From the NCBI GenBank assembly GCA_938015295.1, contig CALLQB010000036.1, positions 1-46,691 of the forward strand: a stretch of 46,691 nucleotides of DNA, given 5' to 3'. The translations under genes were made by a program, and so were the position numbers. Positions within the stretch are counted from its first letter, which is position 1, and the number at the start of each line of letters is the position of its first letter. Origin of the DNA: an uncultured Acidimicrobiales bacterium (GTDB lineage: Bacteria > Actinomycetota > Acidimicrobiia > Acidimicrobiales > SHLQ01). The notes below the pieces were generated by a model that searched no databases, was not told where the DNA came from, and saw nothing but the letters and a program-made list of their open reading frames with translations. This document shows, piece by piece, positions 1-8,153 of the stretch.

Positions 1-702
1 CCGAAGCCCGTGTTCGACAGCCACCTGCTTCACGATCGACTTGTACAGCACCGTGTTATCGGCGACCGTCATCGCATCGGCGTGTCCGACGTTGATCTCG
101 ATCTGTCCAGGTGCGTATTCAGAGTTTGAGCCCTCGACGTCGAGCCCGGCGCCGATGAGCGCCGACCGCATCGCCGCGAGTACCGGTTCGACTTCCATCG
201 AGTCGGTGAGCGAGCTGTACTGCACATGCGACTGAACCGGCTCCCACTCGGGGGTGCACAAGTAGAACTCCATCTCGGTCGCCACCACCGGATCGAGCCC
301 TGCGGTCTGACACGCAGAGATCTGAGCAGCCAACACGCCACGGGGAGCAAGCGGATGCGCTGCCCCGGTCTCGTCGTAGGCATCGGCGAAGACCAGCGCG
401 TAGCCGGGACGATGCGTAAGAATCCGCACCGTCGACAGGTCGGGGACGATGCGGGTATCGAGATAACCCGTATCCATGTTGACATGCGGATGGTCAGGAA
501 GATCGCACTGAATATCGAACACGAAGATGGCGTCGGCGATCGCCAAACCCTCGGAAGCAATCCGCATGAAGCGCTCAGTCGGGACCCGTTTTCCGCGCAG
601 ATGTCCTTGCGTGTCGGGCACCGCAACTTCGACGGTATGAATATCGTTTGCGGCCATCAGAGCGGCAAACTCTTCGATGTTTTGTGGGTTCGGAAGAGCC
701 AA
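1..702 (-). CDS. Glutamine-synthetase-like gamma-glutamyl ligase, C-terminus beyond the window
   Basis: Reading the minus strand from 702 gives 234 codons, open at the window edge. The N-terminal GS beta-grasp motif is visible (VAVPDTQGHLRGKRVP), then the catalytic glutamates in ATEMEFYL and in NSEYAPGQIEIN, followed by ADAMTVADN and the helix with YKSIVKQVAVEHG. These are hallmarks of the GlnA-like/PuuA group, which ligates glutamate to amines, rather than of housekeeping GlnA. The TTG start at 702 is chosen because AAAGG lies 7 nt upstream; no ATG in frame fits before the preceding gene. It lies 76 nt downstream of the zinc dehydrogenase and may be the last visible gene of the GntR-led operon. 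The ATP/ammonia-site C-terminal half is not visible, so substrate and integrity cannot be judged. Confidence 0.88.
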   Translation of the reverse strand, partial: MALPNPQNIEEFAALMAANDIHTVEVAVPDTQGHLRGKRVPTERFMRIASEGLAIADAIFVFDIQCDLPDHPHVNMDTGYLDTRIVPDLSTVRILTHRPGYALVFADAYDETGAAHPLAPRGVLAAQISACQTAGLDPVVATEMEFYLCTPEWEPVQSHVQYSSLTDSMEVEPVLAAMRSALIGAGLDVEGSNSEYAPGQIEINVGHADAMTVADNTVLYKSIVKQVAVEHGLR

Positions 703-778
703 CGGGCTGCCTTTCAGAAAGTGTTGTTGAAGAGAGTGAAAGAGTGAAGAAACAGAGCTGAGTTTGTGCGGTGGGTGC

Positions 779-1750
779 TTAGGTTGTGAGTACGAGGCGA
801 CCTTTGAGATCGCCGCTTCGTAACCGGTCATGTGCTGTTTGTGCCTGGTCGAGCGGAAGCGCTTCGACCGCCTGGGTGATGTCTTCGCGGTGCGCAAGGT
901 CGAGTAGCTCGTCAAGTTGCGAGCGGCTGCCCCACACACTCGACTGCAGCCTGGCTTCATGCGGCACGGCGCCAAAGCCCCAAGGAATGCGGCCACCGTA
1001 CAAACCAACCACAACTACCCTGCCGCGCCGACGCACCTTTTGTGCCGCAAGTGTCAAGGTTGCTTCGGCGCCAAGAAAGTCGATGATGACGTCGGCGGGT
1101 TCGATGTCGGCGTCGGGCCCAACCGCCTCGTGGGCGCCAATGTCTCGGGCGGTCGCCTGCTTGTCGGGTGAAAGATCCACCGCTGTGATGTGAGCGTCGG
1201 TAAGAAGCCGCAGGTAGCGGATCCCGAACTGGCCCAGGCCGCCAGCGCCAATCACGACCGCTCGTGCCTGCTTCCCCGACGCGCTGACCGAGCGCAGATC
1301 ATCGATGCCGTGTCCGACGGCTCGGTAGGCGGTGAGCCCACCGCAGGCCAACGGCGCAGCCGACACCGGGTCAAGGTCGCCTAACGACGCCAAGTAGCGC
1401 CGATCGGGTACCTTCATCCGTTCGGCGTAGCCCCCATCGGCAAAGATGCCAGCTTCGGCGGCGTCAGGGCACAACATTTCGAGGCCAGCGTCGCATTGCT
1501 CGCAGGTGCGACACCCCCACGGGGCGTACACCATCACCGGCCCCAGCTCGGCGTGTACGCCCGTGACCTCGTGGCCCATGATCAACGGCATCGGGCTGGG
1601 AACTTCGCCGTCGGCGACATGAAGATCAGAGTGGCAGACCCCACAGGCGGTGACGTCGATAAGTTCCTCGCCCTCATCAACGGTTGGCTCAGGGTGATCG
1701 TCGATGAACGTGATCGGCGTATTGGGCGTGGTGAGCACCGCAGCTCGCAT
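779..1750 (-). CDS. Zinc-dependent alcohol dehydrogenase (MDR family)
   Basis: A 323-residue medium-chain dehydrogenase that should interconvert an alcohol and an aldehyde with NAD(P). The catalytic-zinc segment GVCHSDLH is near residue 37 and the GHE motif (MGHEVTG) near 59. A structural-zinc cysteine cluster (CRTCEQCDAGLEMLC) follows, and the Rossmann loop is GAGGLGQFG. The protein is slightly short for the family (usually 340-350). The ATG start has AAGGAG about 10 nt upstream. It follows the acyl-CoA dehydrogenase after 14 nt, so both are probably on one transcript with the GntR regulator. Neighbouring GS-like and acyl-CoA dehydrogenase genes suggest the alcohol or aldehyde is an intermediate of amine or acid catabolism, but the substrate is not readable. 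Confidence 0.9.
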   Translation of the reverse strand: MRAAVLTTPNTPITFIDDHPEPTVDEGEELIDVTACGVCHSDLHVADGEVPSPMPLIMGHEVTGVHAELGPVMVYAPWGCRTCEQCDAGLEMLCPDAAEAGIFADGGYAERMKVPDRRYLASLGDLDPVSAAPLACGGLTAYRAVGHGIDDLRSVSASGKQARAVVIGAGGLGQFGIRYLRLLTDAHITAVDLSPDKQATARDIGAHEAVGPDADIEPADVIIDFLGAEATLTLAAQKVRRRGRVVVVGLYGGRIPWGFGAVPHEARLQSSVWGSRSQLDELLDLAHREDITQAVEALPLDQAQTAHDRLRSGDLKGRLVLTT

Positions 1751-1764
1751 CGGTCCAGGTCTCC

Positions 1765-2940
1765 TTAGTAGCTCTTGGGCATGCCCAAGACCTTTTCGCC
1801 GATGAACGCCAGGATCAGGTTGTTGCTGATCGGCGCAACTTGATAGAGCCGGGTTTCGCGAAGCTTCCGTTCGATGTCGTACTCAGCAGCGAAGCCGAAT
1901 CCGCCATGGGTGTCGAGTGCGGCGTTGCCTGCCGCCCAGGAGGCTTCCGACGCCAACATTTTCGCCATGTTTGCCTCTGCCCCGCACGACCGCCCCTCGT
2001 CGAACAGCGCAGCGGCTTTGAACCGCATCAGGTTCGCTGCCTCGACCTGCGCATAGGCCTTCGCCAAGGGAAACTGGACGCCCTGGTTTTGTCCGATGGG
2101 CCGACCAAACACGTGCCGTTCAGTCGCGTACGCGCTTGCCTTATCGAGAAAGAACCGGCCGTCACCGATGCATTCGGCGGCGATCAAGATGCGTTCGGCG
2201 TTCATGCCATCAAGAATGTGGCGGAAACCCTGGTTTTCCGTACCCACCAAAGCGGAAGCCGGGATCTCGACGTTGTCGAAGAACACCTCGGTGGTCGAGT
2301 GATTCATCATTGTCTCGATGGGGTTAATGGTGAGGCCCTCGATCAACGAACCATCGTCGTTGCGCATTTCGAGAAGAAACACCGAAAGCCCATCGATGGG
2401 GCGTTGGCACTCTTCTACTGGTTTGGTCCGCGCAAGCAGCACCATGAGATCGGAGTACAACGCCCGCGACGTCCAAATTTTTTGGCCGTTAATGCGCCAA
2501 ACATCGCCGTCGCGTTCGGCTTTGGTGCGCACGGCTCCGGTGTTGGTGCCTGCCGCCGGCTCGGTAACGCCGAATGCTTGGAGACGAAGACGACCATCGG
2601 CTATCTGCGGCAGATAGGTACGCTTTTGTTCGTCAGATCCGTGCCTCAAAACCGTGCCCATCACGTACATCTGGGCGTGACACGCACTTGGGTTACCGCC
2701 GCTTGCCGAAATCTCTTCGAGGATCACCGATGCGCCAGCAAGGCTGAGTCCGCCGCCGCCATACTCTTCAGGAATCAGCGCACCTAACCAGCCGTTGGCC
2801 GTGAGTTCGGCGACGAATTTCTCGGGATATTTGTCCGGCTCGAGACCACGCCAATATTCGTTGCCGAAGCTGTCCGCGAGGCGCCGCACCTCGGTACGAA
2901 TAACAGAGAAGTCTTCGGGTTCATCAAAGTTCATGGACAT
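1765..2940 (-). CDS. Acyl-CoA dehydrogenase (IVD/LCAD-type catalytic base)
   Basis: A 391-residue FAD enzyme that should introduce an alpha,beta double bond into an acyl-CoA. The flavin/substrate loop is GVTEPAAGTNTGAVRT (about 124-139). The usual catalytic Glu near the C-terminus (YEGT) is absent: the segment reads YQVAPISNN. Instead MNAERILIA places Glu249 where isovaleryl-CoA and long-chain acyl-CoA dehydrogenases carry their base (LDLERLVLA in IVD), so the enzyme is likely active and may prefer branched or bulky substrates. Its ATG lies 7 nt after the GntR gene and it is followed by the zinc dehydrogenase. Confidence 0.9.
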   Translation of the reverse strand: MSMNFDEPEDFSVIRTEVRRLADSFGNEYWRGLEPDKYPEKFVAELTANGWLGALIPEEYGGGGLSLAGASVILEEISASGGNPSACHAQMYVMGTVLRHGSDEQKRTYLPQIADGRLRLQAFGVTEPAAGTNTGAVRTKAERDGDVWRINGQKIWTSRALYSDLMVLLARTKPVEECQRPIDGLSVFLLEMRNDDGSLIEGLTINPIETMMNHSTTEVFFDNVEIPASALVGTENQGFRHILDGMNAERILIAAECIGDGRFFLDKASAYATERHVFGRPIGQNQGVQFPLAKAYAQVEAANLMRFKAAALFDEGRSCGAEANMAKMLASEASWAAGNAALDTHGGFGFAAEYDIERKLRETRLYQVAPISNNLILAFIGEKVLGMPKSY

Positions 2941-2947
2941 GTTTCAA

Positions 2948-3715
2948 CTAGTCGACTAACGGTTGCCAGAAGCCCTGCGCTCGCAGTGCCTCCGCTGCGG
3001 CGATGCCGCTTTCGTGTAAGTGGTCTTCCATCGCGGACCGCGCTGCATCAGCGTCGCCCGACTCGATGGCGGTGAGAATGCGTTCGTGGTGGTCGACCGA
3101 GCGCTGGTTCCAACCCTCAGCAAACTCGTAGTAGTTGGACGGTACCGACTTCACAAGATGCCCAAGCAACCATTTGGTGCGTCGCGGCGCCACCGAGTTG
3201 ATGATGAAGTGGAACCGGTCGTTCAACGCTGCGTAGTCGGGTAGGCCGTCCGACACTCCGGTTCCAGTCGTGGCCGGTTTGGCAAACTGTTGGTGAATGG
3301 CACGCAACTCGGCAACGTCGCTTGGCGGCAGATTCTTTGCCGCCATGGCGGCGGCACGTCCCGCTACCAGACCAAAAAGCTCGTAGTGATCGACGATGTC
3401 TTCGGGGCTGAGGTTCGCCACCGCAGCGCCCCGGCGTGGTTTAACATCGACAAGGCCTTCTTTGCCGAGCATCACGATGGCTTCGCGAATAGGGCTTCGA
3501 CTCACGTCGAGGTCAGCGCTAATAGCCTCCTGGTCGATCCGTTCGCCGGGAAGCAGTGCCCCGGTGAGAATCAACTGCCGAACGTAGCCAGCTACCTCTT
3601 CGGATAAGCCACCTCGCGTGCGGCTGCGCACCGCATCGGCGGCCGCCCGTTTACTTGAGTACTCATCTGCCCCCGACACGGACGAGAGTCTTCTGCATTT
3701 TAAATACAAAATCAA
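2948..3715 (-). CDS. GntR-family transcriptional regulator, FCD (FadR) subgroup
   Basis: A winged-helix domain spans about residues 38-100 (EEVAGYVRQLILTGALLPGE, then DLDVSRSPIREAIVMLGKEG). It is followed by an all-helical FCD effector domain with the metal-site pattern LNDRFHFI and the final GDADAARSAMEDHL helix. FCD regulators bind organic acids or acyl-CoA-type ligands and usually control the adjacent catabolic operon. This one heads the acyl-CoA dehydrogenase, zinc dehydrogenase and GS-like genes. The ATG at 3715 sits in an AT-rich stretch (TTGTATTTAAAATGC on the coding strand) that looks more like a promoter; the GTG at 3679 is a plausible alternative start. Only 39 nt separate it from the upstream P450. 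Confidence 0.92.
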   Translation of the reverse strand: MILYLKCRRLSSVSGADEYSSKRAAADAVRSRTRGGLSEEVAGYVRQLILTGALLPGERIDQEAISADLDVSRSPIREAIVMLGKEGLVDVKPRRGAAVANLSPEDIVDHYELFGLVAGRAAAMAAKNLPPSDVAELRAIHQQFAKPATTGTGVSDGLPDYAALNDRFHFIINSVAPRRTKWLLGHLVKSVPSNYYEFAEGWNQRSVDHHERILTAIESGDADAARSAMEDHLHESGIAAAEALRAQGFWQPLVD

Positions 3716-3754
3716 GCATTAACTTCAAGGGGCTAGTTTTCAACGACCAGCGCC

Positions 3755-5080
3755 TCACCTACCAAGTTTCTGAACGGTGAACTCAGCCCGCTCAAGCCCA
3801 TGAACAAAGTTCGAACTCACTCGTTTGAGACCTCCGACAGGGCCGACGAGTTCGACGCGACGAGCCAGATACTCTTCGATCAGCACCTTGATCTCAAGAC
3901 GCGCCAGCGAGGCACCCAAACAGAAATGTGCGCCTCCCCCGCCGAAGGCCACGTGCGCCGGTACGGTCTGGCGACCCACGTCAAACTCTTGCGGGTCGGT
4001 AAACGCCTCCTCATCAAAGTTTGCACTGGCGTACCACATGACCACCTTGTCCCCCTTGGCGATACGAGTTCCGGCTACCTCGGTGTCAACCATCGCTGTT
4101 CGCCGGAAATACATGATCGCGGATGCCCACCGAAGAATTTCTTCGGTCGCGCTGTCGAGCAAAGCAGCATCGGTGCGAAGGCGATCAAATTGCTGGCCAA
4201 AGACGGCCATAGCGACACCCAAGTGCGACATCGTCGACCGGGTCGTCTCGTTGCCAGCAAAGATCATCAGCTGAAAGAACCGGGCAAACTCTGCATCGGT
4301 CAGCTGTTCGCCGTCGACTTCGGCATGCACCAAACGCGACACCAAATCGTCGGTTGGGTTCGCACGTCGCTTGTCGCCCAAGTGCCGGGCGTATTCGTTG
4401 ACCCCGTGAGCAGCCGGACTGTTGAACGGCAAGAGTCGGAGTTCGGTGGTGTTGCCATAGGCATCGGGATCGAGCGGACGCGACGACGTTCCCTCGACGA
4501 GGTGGTCGGTGAGCTCGATCATGTAGTTGTGGTCGGACTCCGGAACTCCCATCAGGTCGCAGATGACGCCAATGGGAAGCGGCTTAGAAACCGCCTCAAC
4601 CCAGTCGCCGCCGCCGACTTCGACGTAGTCGTCGAGGAGTCGGGCCGCCCGGGTTCGAATCGATGCCAGGTACCCCTGCACGTGTTTCGGCGTGAACGCC
4701 GAACTCACCAAGCGGCGCAGTCTTGTGTGCATCGGAGGGTCCATGTCGATCATCGACGCCCGCGCGTCGAGCGCGTCGTCGTCGATCGTGTAGAGCTGAA
4801 TATGCCCAGCCGCTGAACTGAACGTTGCGGTGTCGCGCGAGATAGACACGATATCGGCATGCCGGGTTACCGCCCAGAACCCGTCGTCGCCAGCATCGCT
4901 GCCCTCTCCCGCCTCGCTCCCCTCTCTCTCATCTCCGCCGCTACCCGCTGCAGGCATCGGGTTCCAGAGCAACCCCTCGGTCGCCCGCACGTCGGCAAAC
5001 GCGGCGTGAGGAATGCCTTCGCTGTAGGTTGCCGGGTCCGAGAAGTCGACGTCGACCGTCGGTCGTCGAGTGGCAGTCAT
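3755..5080 (-). CDS. Cytochrome P450, CYP125-like, with acidic Gly/Ser insert
   Basis: A 441-residue P450. The I-helix motif is AGNETT (275-280), ExxR is EILR (314-317), and the heme-binding loop is FGGGGAHFCLG with Cys387. The MYFRRTA segment and the LRLLPFNSPAA segment are shared with the P450 at 9854-11185, so the two are paralogs of the CYP125/CYP142-like actinobacterial group that hydroxylates steroid, terpenoid or alkyl substrates. An odd feature is a 25-residue Gly/Ser/Asp/Glu-rich insert at about 43-67, between the early beta strands. The ATG at 5080 is chosen because the upstream acyl-CoA-dehydrogenase gene stops at 5083. No ferredoxin is adjacent; redox partners lie at 24039 and 27283. 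Confidence 0.94.
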   Translation of the reverse strand: MTATRRPTVDVDFSDPATYSEGIPHAAFADVRATEGLLWNPMPAAGSGGDEREGSEAGEGSDAGDDGFWAVTRHADIVSISRDTATFSSAAGHIQLYTIDDDALDARASMIDMDPPMHTRLRRLVSSAFTPKHVQGYLASIRTRAARLLDDYVEVGGGDWVEAVSKPLPIGVICDLMGVPESDHNYMIELTDHLVEGTSSRPLDPDAYGNTTELRLLPFNSPAAHGVNEYARHLGDKRRANPTDDLVSRLVHAEVDGEQLTDAEFARFFQLMIFAGNETTRSTMSHLGVAMAVFGQQFDRLRTDAALLDSATEEILRWASAIMYFRRTAMVDTEVAGTRIAKGDKVVMWYASANFDEEAFTDPQEFDVGRQTVPAHVAFGGGGAHFCLGASLARLEIKVLIEEYLARRVELVGPVGGLKRVSSNFVHGLERAEFTVQKLGR

Positions 5081-5082
5081 CT

Positions 5083-6294
5083 CTACTGCTGCCGTTCGGC
5101 GAGTTTCGCGAACCCACCGCGGGTTTGCGGAAGCTTCATATCGAGGATGCGCGACGCGACGACCGTCCGCAGGATCTGCGCTGTCCCGCCCCCGATTGTG
5201 AACATCCGGACGTCGCGATACATACGTTCGAGGGGATTGTTTCGTGAGTAACCGGCGGCCCCAAACACCTGCAGGGCATCGCTGACGACCCCGATGCTGG
5301 CTTCGGCGGTGAAGATCTTCGCCTGCCCAGCCATGGTGGCGTCGGGGAATGGACTGTCGTTCGGGCCGCGCGAACAAGCCGCCCGGTAGGTCAGACTGCG
5401 CGCCGCCTCGAGCTTCACCGACATGTCGGCGAGCATCCATTGCAGCCCCTGAAATTCCGCAATCGGCCGATCAAACTGCTCGCGTTCCTTGGCAAAGTCG
5501 ATCGCCAACTCATACGCACCCGACGCGATGCCGAGACCAACGGTGCCAGCGCCAACGCGCTGACTGTTATAGGCGTTCATCAAGTCGCCAAAACCGCGAC
5601 CGAATCCGGAGGGAGGCATGACAACCATGTCTGCTCCAACCTCCATGTCTTCGAACAGCACCTCCATCTCGGGAATGCCCCGAAGTCCCATCGTTGGCTC
5701 GCGACTGCCGATGCGCAGGCCCGGGGTTTCGTCGCGGATGGCGAGAAATCCGCCGATGCCGAGCTCGGTGCCGTCCTCGTCGAACACGCGGGCAAACACC
5801 AAGTGAAGTTTCGAGACGCCGCCGCCAGTAATCCAATGCTTCGATCCGTTGAGGATGTAGCCGTCGCCTTTGCGGTCGGCGCGCGTGGTCATCATCGAGG
5901 CCGAACTTCCGGCGCCGGGTTCGGTGATACAGATGGCCGGCTTGTCTCCGCTCAGCACGAGGTCGGCGGCAAGCTTGCGCTGCGAATCGGTTCCGTACGC
6001 CATCACCGCAGAGATCGCACCCATGTTCGCCTCAACGGCGATGCGGCCGGTGACCCCACACACCCTCGCCATCTGTTCGACGACAAGAACAGCGTCGAGG
6101 AACGACAGGCCTGGGCCACCGAGCTCCTTCGGCACCGTCATCCCGGTAAAGCCGGCTTGTTGCAAGGCTTCGACGTTGTCCCAAGGATACTGCTCGGTGC
6201 GATCGACCTCGGCCGCCCGAGGCGCAATGACCTCATCGGCCAAAGCACGCGCCCGTTGCTGGAGAGCTACCTGTTCGTCAGTGAGTTGCCACAT
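5083..6294 (-). CDS. Acyl-CoA-dehydrogenase-fold protein lacking the catalytic Glu; desulfinase-like residues
   Basis: A 403-residue ACAD with an intact flavin loop (CITEPGAGSSASMMT, about 122-136) and C-terminal FAD segment. Both known positions of the catalytic base are substituted: the C-terminal YEGT site reads TIGGGTAQI, and the IVD-type site reads NAYNSQRVGAG with Gln245 in place of Glu. Residue 84 is Arg in VTGRIAVEAN. From memory, 3-sulfinopropionyl-CoA desulfinase of Advenella mimigardefordensis also combines Arg84 with Gln246 in place of the base, so C-S cleavage or a reaction that needs no base is more likely than alpha,beta-desaturation. ATG at 6294, 4 nt after the TPR gene and 2 nt before the P450, so it belongs to the SDR-MarR-TPR-ACAD-P450 operon. 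Confidence 0.85.
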   Translation of the reverse strand: MWQLTDEQVALQQRARALADEVIAPRAAEVDRTEQYPWDNVEALQQAGFTGMTVPKELGGPGLSFLDAVLVVEQMARVCGVTGRIAVEANMGAISAVMAYGTDSQRKLAADLVLSGDKPAICITEPGAGSSASMMTTRADRKGDGYILNGSKHWITGGGVSKLHLVFARVFDEDGTELGIGGFLAIRDETPGLRIGSREPTMGLRGIPEMEVLFEDMEVGADMVVMPPSGFGRGFGDLMNAYNSQRVGAGTVGLGIASGAYELAIDFAKEREQFDRPIAEFQGLQWMLADMSVKLEAARSLTYRAACSRGPNDSPFPDATMAGQAKIFTAEASIGVVSDALQVFGAAGYSRNNPLERMYRDVRMFTIGGGTAQILRTVVASRILDMKLPQTRGGFAKLAERQQ

Positions 6295-6298
6295 GGTT

Positions 6299-7561
6299 CT
6301 ACGGGTTCCTGTCGGTAGTGAATGATCGTGCTTGTTCAAGCGTGAGGTGAAGAATTTCGAGTTGCGCGATACTGCCGCCGATGCGGTGAAACTGCGCCTG
6401 TGTCGCCGCGAGCAGTTGGGTCGCCCGGGCGATTTGTTCGGCGTCGCCGCTCTGGGTCCGGTCGCCGGCACCGGCAAAGAGCCGGAGCGCTTCGACGACT
6501 GGCATCAACACGTCAACAAAGTTACGGCTGTTCTCCGAAGCCGCCGAACGATGTGCTTGCTCGAGCCCGGTGAAGAACGCTGCACCGTCCGGGTGCTCGG
6601 GCACCGCACCAAAGGCCATGGTGGCGTGCATGTCGAGAAAGGCGCACGTATGGCGCTCTTCGATACTTGCCCACCGGTCGGCCATCAGCTGCCACCGGCC
6701 GCCGACGTCACAACCAACGAGCCCCAGTCGCCACAACAACGAGGTGAGGTCGCCGAGACGGAAGGCTGTCGTCGCAGCATCGACGAGGCGGTCGAAGATG
6801 TCGAGCGTCGCGACATGATCGCCAAGCGCAATATGGCGCAGGGCGAGGTGCCACCACACGTGGGTCGACAACAGATCGGCGTCGCGCCACGGAAAGTCAT
6901 CGGTCGCAAGCAGCTGCAAGGCATCAGACGTGCGGTCCTGACTCTCGAAAACGTGTGCAAGCGCGTGGAGCGCCCACGTGTCGAGCGGATCGATAGCGAG
7001 CGCCTCGCGGCCGTACGCCTCGGCTTGTCGATAGTCGCCGATCTCCTCGCAAGCGAATGCAAGGTCGCCAAGAATTGTCCCGAACCCGACCGAACCTGGT
7101 TCCCACCGTTCGTGTGCCGCAACCGCCGATTGGTAACGACCGGGCGCATCGCCGACATGAAGGTAGACGTCGTGGGCAAACTTCACCGCTGCGATATCGC
7201 GAGGGTGCTTGGCGGCGATGTCGTCGAACTGGGCAGCTGCAGTGGTGAACTCGCCCTCCACCATGCTTGCGAGGGCTGCGACGTGTTGACGTTCGCGCCC
7301 GGTAGCCCCGGCCGACCGACTGGTGGCCATTGCCAGGTCGCCTTGCACGGCTTCTCCACCGGGGGGAGAACCGCCGAGTACCCGGTAGACACCGTTAAAT
7401 ACTGCCCCCATGGTGAAGTCGTCATCGGCCTCAAGAGCCGACGCCATGGTCGCAAGCGGGTCGCCCTGGAAGTGCAGTAGCGATGACCAACCATCGTCCC
7501 ATCGGTCAATCGCCTCGGTGGTCGTTGCTGTTTGGTCTTGGCCGAATCGGTCGGTCTTCAT
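6299..7561 (-). CDS. TTC38-family tetratricopeptide-repeat protein
   Basis: A 420-residue helical-repeat protein without signal peptide or membrane segment. TPR-like helices are clear in the middle (GDYRQAEAYGREALAIDPLD, then ALHALAHVFESQDR). The family signatures HALAHVFESQ and THVWWHLALRHI match the TTC38 group, found in animals and in catabolic operons of actinobacteria and proteobacteria. Its biochemical role is not established; it could be a scaffold or a substrate-binding protein. The ATG at 7561 has GAGGAG 9 nt upstream. It lies 31 nt after the MarR gene and 4 nt before the ACAD-fold gene, so co-expression with them is likely. Confidence 0.85.
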   Translation of the reverse strand: MKTDRFGQDQTATTTEAIDRWDDGWSSLLHFQGDPLATMASALEADDDFTMGAVFNGVYRVLGGSPPGGEAVQGDLAMATSRSAGATGRERQHVAALASMVEGEFTTAAAQFDDIAAKHPRDIAAVKFAHDVYLHVGDAPGRYQSAVAAHERWEPGSVGFGTILGDLAFACEEIGDYRQAEAYGREALAIDPLDTWALHALAHVFESQDRTSDALQLLATDDFPWRDADLLSTHVWWHLALRHIALGDHVATLDIFDRLVDAATTAFRLGDLTSLLWRLGLVGCDVGGRWQLMADRWASIEERHTCAFLDMHATMAFGAVPEHPDGAAFFTGLEQAHRSAASENSRNFVDVLMPVVEALRLFAGAGDRTQSGDAEQIARATQLLAATQAQFHRIGGSIAQLEILHLTLEQARSFTTDRNP

Positions 7562-7592
7562 CGGGCGCTGCTCCTCGCCTGGCGAATCTCGG

Positions 7593-8123
7593 CTACTCGG
7601 GCGACGACGCGTCGACTTCGAGGCCCCGCAGGATCTTGCGAAGAATGTTGGCCAACTGTTGCTGCTCTTTCGACGAAAGCACCTTGGTGATCGTTGTTTC
7701 CTCGGCGTTGAAGCGAGGGAACAACGTCGCCATCAACTCGGCCGCTTCGTCGCTTACCGACAGTAGGACCAAACGGCGGTCGTTGGGATGCGTCCGACGC
7801 AAAAGCAACCCGCGACGCTCGAGCGTTCGGGCGACACCAGTAAGCGTGCCTTTCGATATGCCCGATTCGGCGGCGAGATGCCGAGCCTCTTGTTCGCCCC
7901 AAATCCACAGCACCCAAAGGACCGTGAAGGCGGTGAACGACAGGTCGTGCGCGGCGAGCACTTCTCGTTCCATGTGATAGCGGGCAGTCGATGCAACCCG
8001 GAAGATGTTCGATACGGCAGCCAGCGCATCGACATCGAGGTTCATCTCGCCAATCCGCTCCTGCACCTGCCGCTCGGATTCGATGAGATCGTTCTTGTCG
8101 CTGCTCGAAAATCCTGCTGGCAT
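7593..8123 (-). CDS. MarR-family transcriptional regulator
   Basis: A 176-residue winged-helix regulator. The recognition region is LAAESGISKGTLTGVARTLE and the wing is RTHPNDRRLVLLSVSD, both typical of MarR. Such proteins form dimers on 16-20 bp palindromes and release DNA on binding aromatic or phenolic ligands. It is the second gene of the minus-strand operon that starts at 8930, whose divergent promoter region holds the palindrome CGTTTG-N4-CAAACG. The same palindrome recurs at 18165, so this protein is the best local candidate to bind both (inference). An internal ATG at 8045 with GGCGAG just upstream is an alternative start giving a 150-residue protein, closer to the usual family length. 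Confidence 0.93.
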   Translation of the reverse strand: MPAGFSSSDKNDLIESERQVQERIGEMNLDVDALAAVSNIFRVASTARYHMEREVLAAHDLSFTAFTVLWVLWIWGEQEARHLAAESGISKGTLTGVARTLERRGLLLRRTHPNDRRLVLLSVSDEAAELMATLFPRFNAEETTITKVLSSKEQQQLANILRKILRGLEVDASSPE

Positions 8124-8153
8124 AGAAGGCCAGCATAGAACCCCCTTGTCGGC

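Noticed and set aside
226..747. A 173-codon plus-strand frame opposite the left-edge gene
   Set aside because: The minus strand in this stretch reads as glutamine-synthetase motifs in order, so the plus-strand frame is a shadow in GC-rich DNA.
3755..5440. A 561-residue version of the P450
   Set aside because: The extra N-terminus overlaps the upstream ACAD-fold gene in another frame; the P450 similarity starts at MTATRRP (5080).
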